Source of the DNA: JAVWJP01 sp036638975
Lineage (GTDB): Bacteria; Bacillota; Clostridia; Oscillospirales; Ruminococcaceae
Reading direction: 5' to 3'
DNA length: 55,076 nt
Assembly: GCA_036638975.1 (NCBI GenBank)
Contig: JAVWJP010000012.1
Coordinates: forward strand, 1 to 55,076
How positions within the stretch are numbered: position 1 is the first letter of the stretch; each line of letters starts with the position of its first letter. Of this stretch, positions 1 to 6,428 are shown in pieces. Both the position numbers and the translations under genes were made by a program. The notes beneath the pieces were generated by a model that saw only the letters and a program-made list of their open reading frames with translations, had not been told where the DNA came from and did not search any database.

Positions 1-53
1 ATAAATAAAGGAAAAATTGACAAATCTCATTGCTGAAATCTGTCAACTTATCT

Positions 54-129
54 TGGAGCTGTTAACGCGATTCGAACGCGTGACCTCTTCCTTACCAAGG
101 AAGTGCTCTGCCACCTGAGCTATAACAGC
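54..129 (-). tRNA. tRNA-Thr (anticodon GGT), CCA encoded
   Basis: The minus strand folds as a standard cloverleaf. The acceptor stem GCTGTTA pairs with TAACAGC. The anticodon stem CTTCC/GGAAG holds the loop TTGGTAA, giving anticodon GGT for threonine. The T arm contains GTTCGAATC. A genomic CCA lies at 54-56, so the 3' end does not depend on CCA addition. A consensus promoter sits just upstream at 161-189. Confidence 0.95.
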
Positions 130-160
130 AAGCATATTTTTTAGACTGACAATGTAATTT

Positions 161-189
161 ATTATACACATTTAAAGATATTTTGTCAA
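161..189 (-). promoter_or_regulatory. Sigma-A-type promoter of tRNA-Thr
   Basis: On the minus strand a perfect TTGACA (184-189) and a perfect TATAAT (161-166) are separated by 17 bp. This is the strongest promoter match in the window and points at the tRNA-Thr gene. Confidence 0.85.
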
Positions 190-250
190 GCACAATATAT
201 ATTTATAAAGTACCTTTACAGTGCCTTGCGCCTAGCGTAAGACATTAGTT

Positions 251-289
251 TTTTTACAAAAAACGGGGCGGCTAAAATTTCGCCGCCCC
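251..289 (-). terminator. Intrinsic terminator after rubrerythrin
   Basis: An 8-bp stem GGGGCGGC (265-272) / GCCGCCCC (282-289) is followed on the minus strand by a run of Ts. It lies downstream of the rubrerythrin gene and also stops read-through toward the tRNA. Confidence 0.85.
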
Positions 290-304
290 AAAATAAACTT
301 ATTT

Positions 305-429
305 ACAGCAATTACGGTAGTAATATAGAAAAACTAAGGAATTGCTTGCATTATGGAATTGGTCTTGAAGCTGCTTCGCAGGATAATTACCAATTCATGC
401 TATTTATGACTGCAACAGGAACAGCTATA
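305..429 (+). repeat. Dispersed structured repeat R1, copy A
   Basis: This 125-bp element matches the reverse complement of 32415-32539, which has the same length, with only 5 differences in the first 91 positions. A shorter 72-bp relative is at 19346-19417. It contains inverted repeats AGCAATT/AATTGCT and AATTGGT/ACCAATT, the second enclosing GAAGC-T-GCTTC. It abuts the stop codon of the rubrerythrin gene, so it falls in that gene's 3' untranslated region. Open frames across it are not credible genes. Confidence 0.85.
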
Positions 430-975
430 TTATTTAAAATATCTGTCAAGCAAGCCCTTAAAGCCGCAACCATGACGTGCCTCGTCCTTTGCCATTTCAT
501 GTACTGTGTCATGAATAGCATCAAGCCCAAGCTCTTTAGCGCGTGTTGCAATTTGCTTTTTACCTGCACAAGCACCGTTTTCAGCATCTACACGAAGCTG
601 CAAATTCTTTTTGGTATCTGGGAAAACCACCTCGCCCAAAAGCTCGGCAAACTTTGCTGCGTGCTCGGCTTCTTCATAAGCGGCCTTTTCATAGTACATA
701 CCAATCTCGGGATATCCCTCGCGATGTGCCTGACGCGCCATAGCAAGATACATACCGACCTCTGTGCATTCGCCTGTAAAGTTCATTCTAAGACCCTCTA
801 GAATCTCGTTATCTACGCCTGCTGCAACACCTACTCTGTGCTCATCTGCCCAGTACATCTCTGTAGCTGTTTTTTCAATAAATTTTGAAGCAGGTGCTTT
901 GCACTGCGGGCAAAACTCCGGTGCCGCATTACCTGTGTGAACATAACCGCAAATTGTGCATACATAAGTTTTCAT
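430..975 (-). CDS. Rubrerythrin with N-terminal rubredoxin domain (reverse rubrerythrin type)
   Basis: The 181-residue protein begins with a rubredoxin-like iron site (CTICGY about residues 5-10, CPQCKAP about residues 22-28). A ferritin-like four-helix domain follows, with diiron ligands in GECTEVGMYL, YEEAEHAAKF and AKDEARHGCGF. Classical rubrerythrins carry rubredoxin at the C-terminus; this order matches the clostridial reverse rubrerythrins, which reduce H2O2 and O2 with electrons from NADH via rubredoxin-type carriers. The start is the ATG behind GGAGGAAATATT; the frame stays open further upstream but has no ribosome site there. It appears monocistronic, with its own promoter (1018-1046) and terminator. 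The role in oxidative stress defence in the cytoplasm is from the family. Confidence 0.93.
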   Translation of the reverse strand: MKTYVCTICGYVHTGNAAPEFCPQCKAPASKFIEKTATEMYWADEHRVGVAAGVDNEILEGLRMNFTGECTEVGMYLAMARQAHREGYPEIGMYYEKAAYEEAEHAAKFAELLGEVVFPDTKKNLQLRVDAENGACAGKKQIATRAKELGLDAIHDTVHEMAKDEARHGCGFKGLLDRYFK

Positions 976-1017
976 AATATTTCCTCCATTTTTAAAATAG
1001 TAATAGTTCTTGTTTCT

Positions 1018-1046
1018 AATATAGCACATGATACAGCAAAAAGCAA
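1018..1046 (-). promoter_or_regulatory. Promoter of rubrerythrin gene
   Basis: On the minus strand TTGCTT (1041-1046) and TATATT (1018-1023) are separated by 17 bp, about 45 bp before the start codon. A PerR-like operator was not evident by eye. Confidence 0.6.
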
Positions 1047-1137
1047 GCACTATATTTAATTTTTTTGCTAATACCAGTATAACATAATAATTTATCTAAT
1101 AATATAAGCAAAATGTTAAAAAATTAAACAACATTAT

Positions 1138-1380
1138 CGTAAACTTGCATAAACTTTCTTTTCTTCACTCACCGCCTGCGGCGGTGGGTGAACCGGCTGT
1201 TGCTTTTCGTAAACTTGCATAAACTTTGGTTTTCTTCAATCGCCGCCTGCGGCGGTGGGTGAACCGGCTGTTGCTTTTCGTAATTTTGCATAAACTTTCT
1301 TTTCTTCACTCGCCGCCTGCGGCGGTGGGTGAACCGGCTGTGGGTGAAGCGGCGGTGGGTGAAGCAGCTATGTGTGAAAC
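1138..1380. repeat. Tandem 70-bp repeat array with GC-rich hairpins
   Basis: Three direct copies start at 1138, 1208 and 1279 (70, 71 and about 63 bp). Each begins CGTAAACTTGCATAAACTTT or a close variant and contains the palindrome CACCGCC-TGC-GGCGGTG or GCCGCC-TGC-GGCGGTG, extended by flanking TTCAC/GTGAA. After the third copy, shorter degenerate GGGTGAAGC units run to about 1380. A minus-strand open frame through the array is low-complexity (FTHRRRR-like) and is not a credible gene. The surroundings are AT-rich, so the array stands out in composition. Function is unknown. The rest of the 976-1504 gap holds only the rubrerythrin promoter and AT-rich sequence. Confidence 0.85.
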
Positions 1381-1504
1381 AACGTGAGTAGAATGGCAAT
1401 GAGAGAACAGCGTGAGCACAAGCTAATATTGTAAATAAAAATAATTTCCCTCTGCATAATTTGGAAAAGACAAGCAATAATAATGTTAAAGTGAGGTGAC
1501 AATA

Positions 1505-1657
1505 ATGTCAAAAAGCCCAGAAAATAAAAAAAGCCAAGCCCCGCAAAGCAGTTCTGAGGACAAAGCAAAGCAACCCGCCAACAAAGCAAACGGCTCTGTA
1601 AACAGCAAAAACGGTAATTCATCTGATTGCACAAGCAAAGCCGACGATTGCAGATAA
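1505..1657 (+). CDS. Small hydrophilic protein, 50 residues, unknown function
   Basis: The ATG has a good ribosome site (GTGAGGTGAC, 6 bp spacing) and the frame is followed 20 bp later by a strong terminator, so this is a self-contained gene. The product is very hydrophilic, rich in Lys, Ser, Asn, Gln and Ala, with no hydrophobic segment. It ends in a small cysteine motif (residues 42-49, C-T-S-K-A-D-D-C). The composition resembles small spore or coat-associated proteins of Clostridia, but no family was recognised. The gene lies directly after the 70-bp repeat array, which could be part of its upstream region. Confidence 0.7.
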   Translation: MSKSPENKKSQAPQSSSEDKAKQPANKANGSVNSKNGNSSDCTSKADDCR

Positions 1658-1676
1658 CATAACGTTAGCTTTAAAG

Positions 1677-1722
1677 CAAAAGCTGCCGCCACAGTTAAAA
1701 CCTACTGTGGCGGCAGCTTTTT
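1677..1722. terminator. Strong bidirectional terminator
   Basis: A near-perfect 18-bp stem begins AAAAGCTGCCGCCACAGT and closes with its complement ending in TTTTT. It terminates the small plus-strand gene and can stop minus-strand transcription from yitT, which ends at 1778. Confidence 0.9.
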
Positions 1723-1777
1723 ATATTGTAGCAGTGCAATTATATTTTATAAATTATAAGCGATATCACACAAAAAA

Positions 1778-2656
1778 TTATTTTGTTTTATCATTAATAG
1801 CCTTAAAACCCTCGCCCAGTATTTCTCCCGCTTCGGCAACAATTATAAATGCGGAGGGGTCTATATTATAGACAAGTGTTTTTAAAAGATGAAACTGGTT
1901 TTTTCTTACTGCCGAAAGCACAACGGTTTTTTCGCTACCGGAATAAGCTCCCCTGCCAGACAGTAAGGTTGCGCCTCTGTCCAAATCGTTTATGATAACC
2001 TTTGAGATTTCTTCGTTTTTTTCCGAAATTATAAACACCATTCGTCCAACATCTATGCCATAAAGGACAGAATCAAGTACCCTTGAACAAGTGAACAATG
2101 CTATCATACCATAAAGAGCAGATTCAAGCTGACCATAAACAAACGACGACGTTATAAGCACCGTACAATCAACAAGCATCATGGCGCGTCCTATGGGCAA
2201 AAATGGGAATTTGCGCTGTAAAAGCCGTGCCGCAATGTCGGTTCCGCCCGTTGTTGCGCCACGCATAAAAATAATAGCAAGCCCCGCGCCTATTCCAACA
2301 CCGCCAAAAAGCGCCGCCAGCAGTGGGTTGCTTATATACGGCGGCAGCAAAACAGCCGAAGCATTAAGGCAAACAGACATAATTGCAACGCTTTTAATGG
2401 TTTTTAACGTCATTGATTTGCCCAAAAATTTATATGACAGAAAAAGCAAAGGGATATTTATAAGAAAAGTAACTGTACCTATCGGCGCAGAAAAAAGGTA
2501 GTTTATAAGTGTCGCAATACCTGTAACCCCGCCGGGCGCAATATGGTTTGGTGCGGTAAACATTGACACGCCCACCGAGTATAAAATCGAGCCGCCAATA
2601 TCAAAAAGAATATCAATAAAAAGCACCTTTAGCTGCTGTGCTGTAAGCTTTTTCAC
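1778..2656 (-). CDS. yitT: YitT family membrane protein (YitT domain plus DUF2179)
   Basis: The 292-residue protein has five to six hydrophobic segments in residues 10-195, including the family motif around APGGVTGIATLINYL and GATTGGTDIAARLL. A soluble C-terminal DUF2179 domain follows (about 200-290; GRGAYSGSEKTVVLSAVRKNQ). Family members are integral membrane proteins of unresolved function. The start chosen is a GTG overlapping the TGA of mrnC (sequence AGTGA), preceded by AAAGGGGGAACC. The same frame is open for another 71 codons, but that extension overlaps mrnC out of frame and is Arg/Gly/Cys-rich, so it is rejected. The overlap implies translational coupling with mrnC. Confidence 0.9.
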   Translation of the reverse strand: MKKLTAQQLKVLFIDILFDIGGSILYSVGVSMFTAPNHIAPGGVTGIATLINYLFSAPIGTVTFLINIPLLFLSYKFLGKSMTLKTIKSVAIMSVCLNASAVLLPPYISNPLLAALFGGVGIGAGLAIIFMRGATTGGTDIAARLLQRKFPFLPIGRAMMLVDCTVLITSSFVYGQLESALYGMIALFTCSRVLDSVLYGIDVGRMVFIISEKNEEISKVIINDLDRGATLLSGRGAYSGSEKTVVLSAVRKNQFHLLKTLVYNIDPSAFIIVAEAGEILGEGFKAINDKTK

Positions 2657-3072
2657 TTTGCAGGTTCCCCCTTTACAGCCAGCACCTGCACCGCCTGCGC
2701 AAAAAGCTCTTGCAAACGCTTTGTATTGCCGCAAAGATAAAGATAGCCAAAAAGCGCCTCTAAGCCTGTTGCTCTGCGGTACTCCGAAACATCGGCGTTC
2801 TTTGGCGCATGAACCCCGCTGCTGTTGCGCCCGCGCCTCATAATATCGGCTTCGTCCTCTGTAAGACATGGCAAAATAACCTCATACACACGCGATTGAA
2901 ACGAAGCCTTTACCATTTCCACCGTTTTTTTGTGCAGCTTTGCAGGCGGCATACTGCCCACAGATATAACCTGCTCACGCGCAAGCAACTCATAAACCAC
3001 ATCGCCCATAAACGCAAGCGTAAGCGGGCTTAACTGCTTAGGGTTTTCTGTTTGCTTCACAAAATCTAACAT
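2653..3072 (-). CDS. mrnC: Mini-ribonuclease III
   Basis: This 139-residue protein is a stand-alone RNase III catalytic domain without a double-stranded RNA-binding domain. The catalytic signature is visible at LAFMGDVVYELL (about residues 19-30), and the second acidic site at ATGLEALFGYLYL near residue 108. In Bacillus subtilis the enzyme matures 23S rRNA ends. Length and motifs fit the family. Its ATG follows GGGAGGCAATTT. It lies just downstream of obgE (18-bp gap) and overlaps yitT by 4 bp, so obgE-mrnC-yitT form one transcription unit. Confidence 0.92.
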   Translation of the reverse strand: MLDFVKQTENPKQLSPLTLAFMGDVVYELLAREQVISVGSMPPAKLHKKTVEMVKASFQSRVYEVILPCLTEDEADIMRRGRNSSGVHAPKNADVSEYRRATGLEALFGYLYLCGNTKRLQELFAQAVQVLAVKGEPAK

Positions 3073-3090
3073 AAATTGCCTCCCAAGGGT

Positions 3091-4368
3091 TTATCTTAAA
3101 TATTCAAACTCAAAATTAAGAATGCTCACGGTATCACCGTCTTTTATACCCATTTCATCAAGTTTAGCTATAATTCCGCTGCTGCGCAGCACGCGCTGGA
3201 AGTACTGTAGAGATTCATAATCCTCCATGTCAACTCCGCCAAGCGAGCTTGCCAGCCAATCAGCATCTACAATATAGACACCGTCCTCAAGCGTTACGGT
3301 AAACTCTTGCTTTGCCTTTGCCAAAAGCTCCTCCTGCGGTATTTCTTCCTTCTCATAAAGCTTTATCGGCGGTAAAGTATCAAGCACCTGAGAAACCGCA
3401 TATATAAGCGGTTTTACACCCTCACCCGTTGCCGCCGAGATGGGGAAAAACTGTAGCCCCTTGCCCTCTATATATTCTTTAAAGACGTTGATTTGTTCTG
3501 TGCTTGCAAGGTCGCATTTATTGCCTGCAACTATCTGCGGGCGGCTTGCCAATTCCTCGTTAAAGCTTTTAAGCTCCAAATTTATTTTTTCAAAATCATC
3601 TATAGGCTCTCTGCCCTCTATACCCGAAACATCGACGACATGAACATTAAGACGGCAACGGTCCACATGGCGCAAAAACTCGTGCCCCAGCCCTATGCCC
3701 TCCGACGCTCCTTCTATAAGCCCCGGAATATCTGCCATGACAAATGATTTATGCTCGTCAACGCGAACGACTCCAAGCACAGGGGTAAGCGTTGTAAAAT
3801 GATAATTTGCAATTTCGGGTTTAGCCTCGCTGCAAACCGAAATAAGGCTGGATTTTCCGACATTTGGGAAGCCCACAAGACCTACATCGGCAAGCAGCTT
3901 TAGCTCTAAAATAATATCAAATTCTTCACCCGGCAGCCCCGGCTTTGAAAACCGCGGTACCTGCCTTGTTGGTGTGGCAAAATGGCTGTTTCCCCAGCCG
4001 CCCTTGCCTCCGCGCGCAACAATCTGCGGCTCGGTGGTTGAAATATCGGCTATTACTCTGCCCGTAACAGCGTCCTTTATAAGTGTACCCGGCGGTACGC
4101 GAATAATAAGGTCCTCTGCTGCTTTACCGTTGCAGCGTTTAGTTGCCCCCGGCTCTCCGTTTGCCGCAAAGTAGCGCTTTTTAAACTTAAACTCAACCAA
4201 TGTGTTTACGTTGGTATCAAGCACAAACACAACGTTTCCGCCGCGTCCTCCGTCACCGCCGTCCGGTCCGCCCGCCGCCACATATTTTTCGCGATGAAAA
4301 GCTACAGCTCCGGCCCCGCCGTTGCCTGCTTTAATTTTTATCCTTGCGATATCAACAAATGCCCCCAT
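3091..4368 (-). CDS. obgE: GTPase Obg (ribosome assembly and stress GTPase)
   Basis: The domain order is complete. A glycine-rich Obg fold spans residues about 1-155 (AGNGGAGAVAFHREKY, GPDGGDGGRGGNV). The G domain follows with the P-loop GFPNVGKSS, Switch II DIPGLIEGASEG and NKCDLA. A C-terminal OCT domain covers roughly residues 345-425. Obg associates with the 50S subunit and responds to GTP/ppGpp. The chosen ATG gives 425 residues and the expected MGAFVDIARIK start. A GTG nine bases upstream (4377) is an alternative and would add three residues. The AGGTGA upstream suits the ATG. A terminator at 4391-4425 separates it from rpmA. Confidence 0.93.
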   Translation of the reverse strand: MGAFVDIARIKIKAGNGGAGAVAFHREKYVAAGGPDGGDGGRGGNVVFVLDTNVNTLVEFKFKKRYFAANGEPGATKRCNGKAAEDLIIRVPPGTLIKDAVTGRVIADISTTEPQIVARGGKGGWGNSHFATPTRQVPRFSKPGLPGEEFDIILELKLLADVGLVGFPNVGKSSLISVCSEAKPEIANYHFTTLTPVLGVVRVDEHKSFVMADIPGLIEGASEGIGLGHEFLRHVDRCRLNVHVVDVSGIEGREPIDDFEKINLELKSFNEELASRPQIVAGNKCDLASTEQINVFKEYIEGKGLQFFPISAATGEGVKPLIYAVSQVLDTLPPIKLYEKEEIPQEELLAKAKQEFTVTLEDGVYIVDADWLASSLGGVDMEDYESLQYFQRVLRSSGIIAKLDEMGIKDGDTVSILNFEFEYLR

Positions 4369-4390
4369 GTAGGTCACCTACCTTTCAAAA

Positions 4391-4425
4391 TAAAAAAGCC
4401 CGAGCGTTATAACTCGAGCTTTTTA
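4391..4425 (-). terminator. Terminator between rpmA and obgE
   Basis: The minus strand reads AAAAAGCTCGAG, an eight-base loop, CTCGGGCTTTTTT. It probably ends the rplU-prp-rpmA transcript, with partial read-through into obgE possible since no strong obgE promoter was seen. Confidence 0.8.
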
Positions 4426-4441
4426 TACATATAGTAATAAA

Positions 4442-4723
4442 TTACTGTTCTGCGTAGACACTAACCTTTTTGCGGTCTTTGCCCCAGCGCTCGAATTTTA
4501 CCTTGCCGGTTACAGTTGCAAACAAGGTGTCGTCAGAGCCGCGACCGACATTAACACCCGGGTGAAAATGTGTCCCGCGCTGGCGAACGAGAATATTCCC
4601 CGCCAAAACGAGCTGACCGTCACCGCGTTTTACACCAAGTCTTTTTGCCTCGGAATCACGACCGTTTTTTGTAGAACCAACGCCCTTTTTATGAGCGAAA
4701 AATTGCATACTAATTCTTAACAT
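4442..4723 (-). CDS. rpmA: 50S ribosomal protein L27 with cleavable N-terminus
   Basis: The 93-residue protein matches L27 throughout (KKGVGSTKNGRDSEAKRLGVKRGDGQ, GNILVRQRGT.FHPG.NVG). It begins with the short extension MLRISMQFFA before HKKGVG. Firmicutes L27 carries such an extension, and the protease Prp cleaves it after the FFA to expose the residues that reach the peptidyl transferase centre. The protease gene lies immediately upstream (prp), 3 bp away, so substrate and protease are co-expressed. Confidence 0.97.
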   Translation of the reverse strand: MLRISMQFFAHKKGVGSTKNGRDSEAKRLGVKRGDGQLVLAGNILVRQRGTHFHPGVNVGRGSDDTLFATVTGKVKFERWGKDRKKVSVYAEQ

Positions 4724-4726
4724 TTG

Positions 4727-5047
4727 TTACACCTCCGAAATTATCAGTTTAATATTTTTCGGGTAAGTTTCTTCCAAAAGCTGTACTTGCAAGCAAAAAG
4801 CACATATAAATGCGTTTGCATCTTGCCTGTCGCAGTCATTTGGCAGGGTTAATGAAATTTCATTCTCCTCTACAACAACATCTGCCGCAATCTTTAAGAT
4901 TTCGGTAATGCCATTGACGGTAAGCTGCAAAGCAGAAGACACGCTCGCACAGATAATATCTTGCCCGTAGCCGGCAAACATGGCGTGACCCGAAACTGCA
5001 AACGCCACATACCTGCCGTTTTTTAAATGAAATTTTGCAGAAATCAT
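4727..5047 (-). CDS. prp: Ribosomal-processing cysteine protease Prp
   Basis: The 106-residue protein of the YsxB/Prp family shows the catalytic histidine and cysteine in GHAMFAGYGQDIICASVSS (about residues 20-38). Prp removes the N-terminal extension of L27. Its position between rplU and rpmA is the conserved Firmicutes arrangement. The start is an ATG behind AAGGGG. Confidence 0.93.
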   Translation of the reverse strand: MISAKFHLKNGRYVAFAVSGHAMFAGYGQDIICASVSSALQLTVNGITEILKIAADVVVEENEISLTLPNDCDRQDANAFICAFCLQVQLLEETYPKNIKLIISEV

Positions 5048-5059
5048 ATTTTTTACCCC

Positions 5060-5371
5060 TTACAGAGCAATATCTGCGATTTCAACCTTTGTGTATGGCT
5101 GCCTGTGTCCCATGGTTCTTTTAGAACCTTTTTTAGACCTGTAAGTGAGTATTGTAATTTTTTTGCCCTTGCCGTTTTTGATAAGCTTGCCTGTAACCTT
5201 TGCACCGCTTACATAAGGTGCGCCAACTACAAGACCATCGTCCTTGCCAACAGCAACTACTTTGTCAAAATCCACATTGCTTTCGGCTTCTGCCTCCAGC
5301 TTTTCGATGTAGATTACATCGCCCTGCTGTACACGGTACTGCTTACCGCCGGTTTCAATTATTGCATACAT
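5060..5371 (-). CDS. rplU: 50S ribosomal protein L21
   Basis: This is a full-length L21 (103 residues) with the typical start MYAIIETGGKQYRVQQGD and the C-terminal KKGSKRTMGHRQPYTKVEI. It binds 23S rRNA domain I region in the large subunit. It is the first gene of rplU-prp-rpmA, has a clear promoter at 5473-5501, and a leader that is a candidate L21 autoregulatory element. Confidence 0.97.
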   Translation of the reverse strand: MYAIIETGGKQYRVQQGDVIYIEKLEAEAESNVDFDKVVAVGKDDGLVVGAPYVSGAKVTGKLIKNGKGKKITILTYRSKKGSKRTMGHRQPYTKVEIADIAL

Positions 5372-5465
5372 AATTTGATGAGCCTCTTTCTTTCGTTCTC
5401 GCTACTAGCGGGCGGCGCTTCGCAAAAAGCTTTACGAGGGCGCACTTATAGCCTGTAATATGCGG
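5372..5465 (-). promoter_or_regulatory. Candidate ribosomal protein L21 leader
   Basis: About 94 nt of transcribed leader lie between the promoter and rplU. It is GC-rich and structured: GCGCCGCCCGCTAGTAGCG can form local stems and is followed by GAGAACGAAAGAAAGAGGC. Firmicutes commonly carry an L21 leader RNA at this position. The assignment comes from position and general appearance, not a covariance match. Confidence 0.55.
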
Positions 5466-5472
5466 CTTTTAT

Positions 5473-5501
5473 ATGTTATCACAAAACAAACGAATAGTCA
5501 A
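5473..5501 (-). promoter_or_regulatory. Promoter of rplU-prp-rpmA
   Basis: On the minus strand TTGACT (5496-5501), 17 bp, then TAACAT (5473-5478). It sits about 100 bp before rplU, leaving room for the leader. Confidence 0.75.
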
Positions 5502-5508
5502 GAAAAAA

Positions 5509-6348
5509 TTAAGCCTTTGCCGCCGCAACAGTGTTTTTAAGCAACATTGATATAGTCATGGGGCCAACCCCGCCCGGAACAGGCGTTATAAACGAACATT
5601 TCGGCTCTGCCGAGGCAAAATCCACATCTCCGCAAAGCTTACCGTTCTCGTCCCTGTTCATTCCCACATCTATGACAACAGCACCATCTTTTATCATGTC
5701 GCCTGTTATAAACTTCGCTTTTCCCACAGCCGCCACTAAAATGTCGGCGCGGCGCGTAAGCTCGCACAAGTTTTTTGTGCGCGAGTGGCAAATTGTGACA
5801 GTGCCGTTTTGGTGCAGCAATAGCATAGCCATAGGCTTGCCGACAATATTACTGCGCCCTACAACCACACATTCTTTGCCGCAAACATCTATACCCGTTT
5901 CGGCTATAAGCTCCATAACTCCGGCAGGAGTACATGGCAAAAATTTATATTTACCAAGCATTATTCTACCAACATTTTCTGCACCGAAGGCGTCCACGTC
6001 CTTCATTGGGGAAATTGCCTCTATTACGGCGTTTTCGTCCAGGTGCTTTGGCAGTGGCAGCTGCACAAGTATCCCGTTTATTTTAGAATCCTCATTAAGC
6101 CTATGTACAAGCGCTAAAAGCTCATCTTGCGTGGTTTGGGCAGGCAAGGCATATTTTTCAGAGTAAATTCCAACCTCTGCGCAAGCCTTTTCTTTGTTGC
6201 GCACATAAACCTGTGAGGCAGAATCGTCACCGACTATTACAACCGCAAGCCCCGGAACTATACCGTTTTTTGCAAGGGCAGCAACCTCGGTCTTAATGCT
6301 TTGCCGCACTTTTGCAGAAACTGCTTTTCCGTCAAGAATAACCGCCAT
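5509..6348 (-). CDS. folD: Bifunctional methylenetetrahydrofolate dehydrogenase/cyclohydrolase
   Basis: The 279-residue protein has the two FolD signatures. One is the substrate and catalytic region VGDDSASQVYVRNKEKAC, with the conserved Tyr and Lys. The other is the NADP-binding half with VVGRSNIVGKPMAMLLL and PVPGGVGPMTISMLL. It interconverts 5,10-methylene- and 10-formyl-tetrahydrofolate for purine and one-carbon metabolism. The usual DVDGF motif reads DVDAF here, a mild substitution at a conserved glycine. The ATG after GGAGCATTAAT was chosen; the frame is open 12 codons upstream without a ribosome site. Confidence 0.95.
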   Translation of the reverse strand: MAVILDGKAVSAKVRQSIKTEVAALAKNGIVPGLAVVIVGDDSASQVYVRNKEKACAEVGIYSEKYALPAQTTQDELLALVHRLNEDSKINGILVQLPLPKHLDENAVIEAISPMKDVDAFGAENVGRIMLGKYKFLPCTPAGVMELIAETGIDVCGKECVVVGRSNIVGKPMAMLLLHQNGTVTICHSRTKNLCELTRRADILVAAVGKAKFITGDMIKDGAVVIDVGMNRDENGKLCGDVDFASAEPKCSFITPVPGGVGPMTISMLLKNTVAAAKA

Positions 6349-6428
6349 ATTAATGCTCCGTTCCGCCGATATGCGTCGGCACAAAAGTGTTTTTTATTGA
6401 TATCGGTTAAAATAGTACTTTAAAAGTT

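Noticed and set aside
346..801. Plus-strand open frame of 151 codons across the start of the rubrerythrin region
   Set aside because: It lies over repeat R1 copy A and antisense to rubrerythrin, has no ribosome site, and its product is low-complexity and Cys-rich.
1138..1380. Tandem repeats considered as a CRISPR array
   Set aside because: Only three units, no distinct spacers (whole 70-bp units are conserved), and no cas genes in the window.
1169..1477. Minus-strand open frame through the 70-bp repeats
   Set aside because: Product is a repeat of FTHRR-type residues, produced by the repeat itself; no ribosome site.
2657..2869. N-terminal extension of the YitT gene
   Set aside because: It overlaps mrnC in another frame and is Arg/Cys/Gly-rich; the GTG with a strong ribosome site at 2656 fits the family.
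5027..5458. Plus-strand open frame over rplU
   Set aside because: Antisense to rplU and its leader, with no ribosome site or family resemblance.
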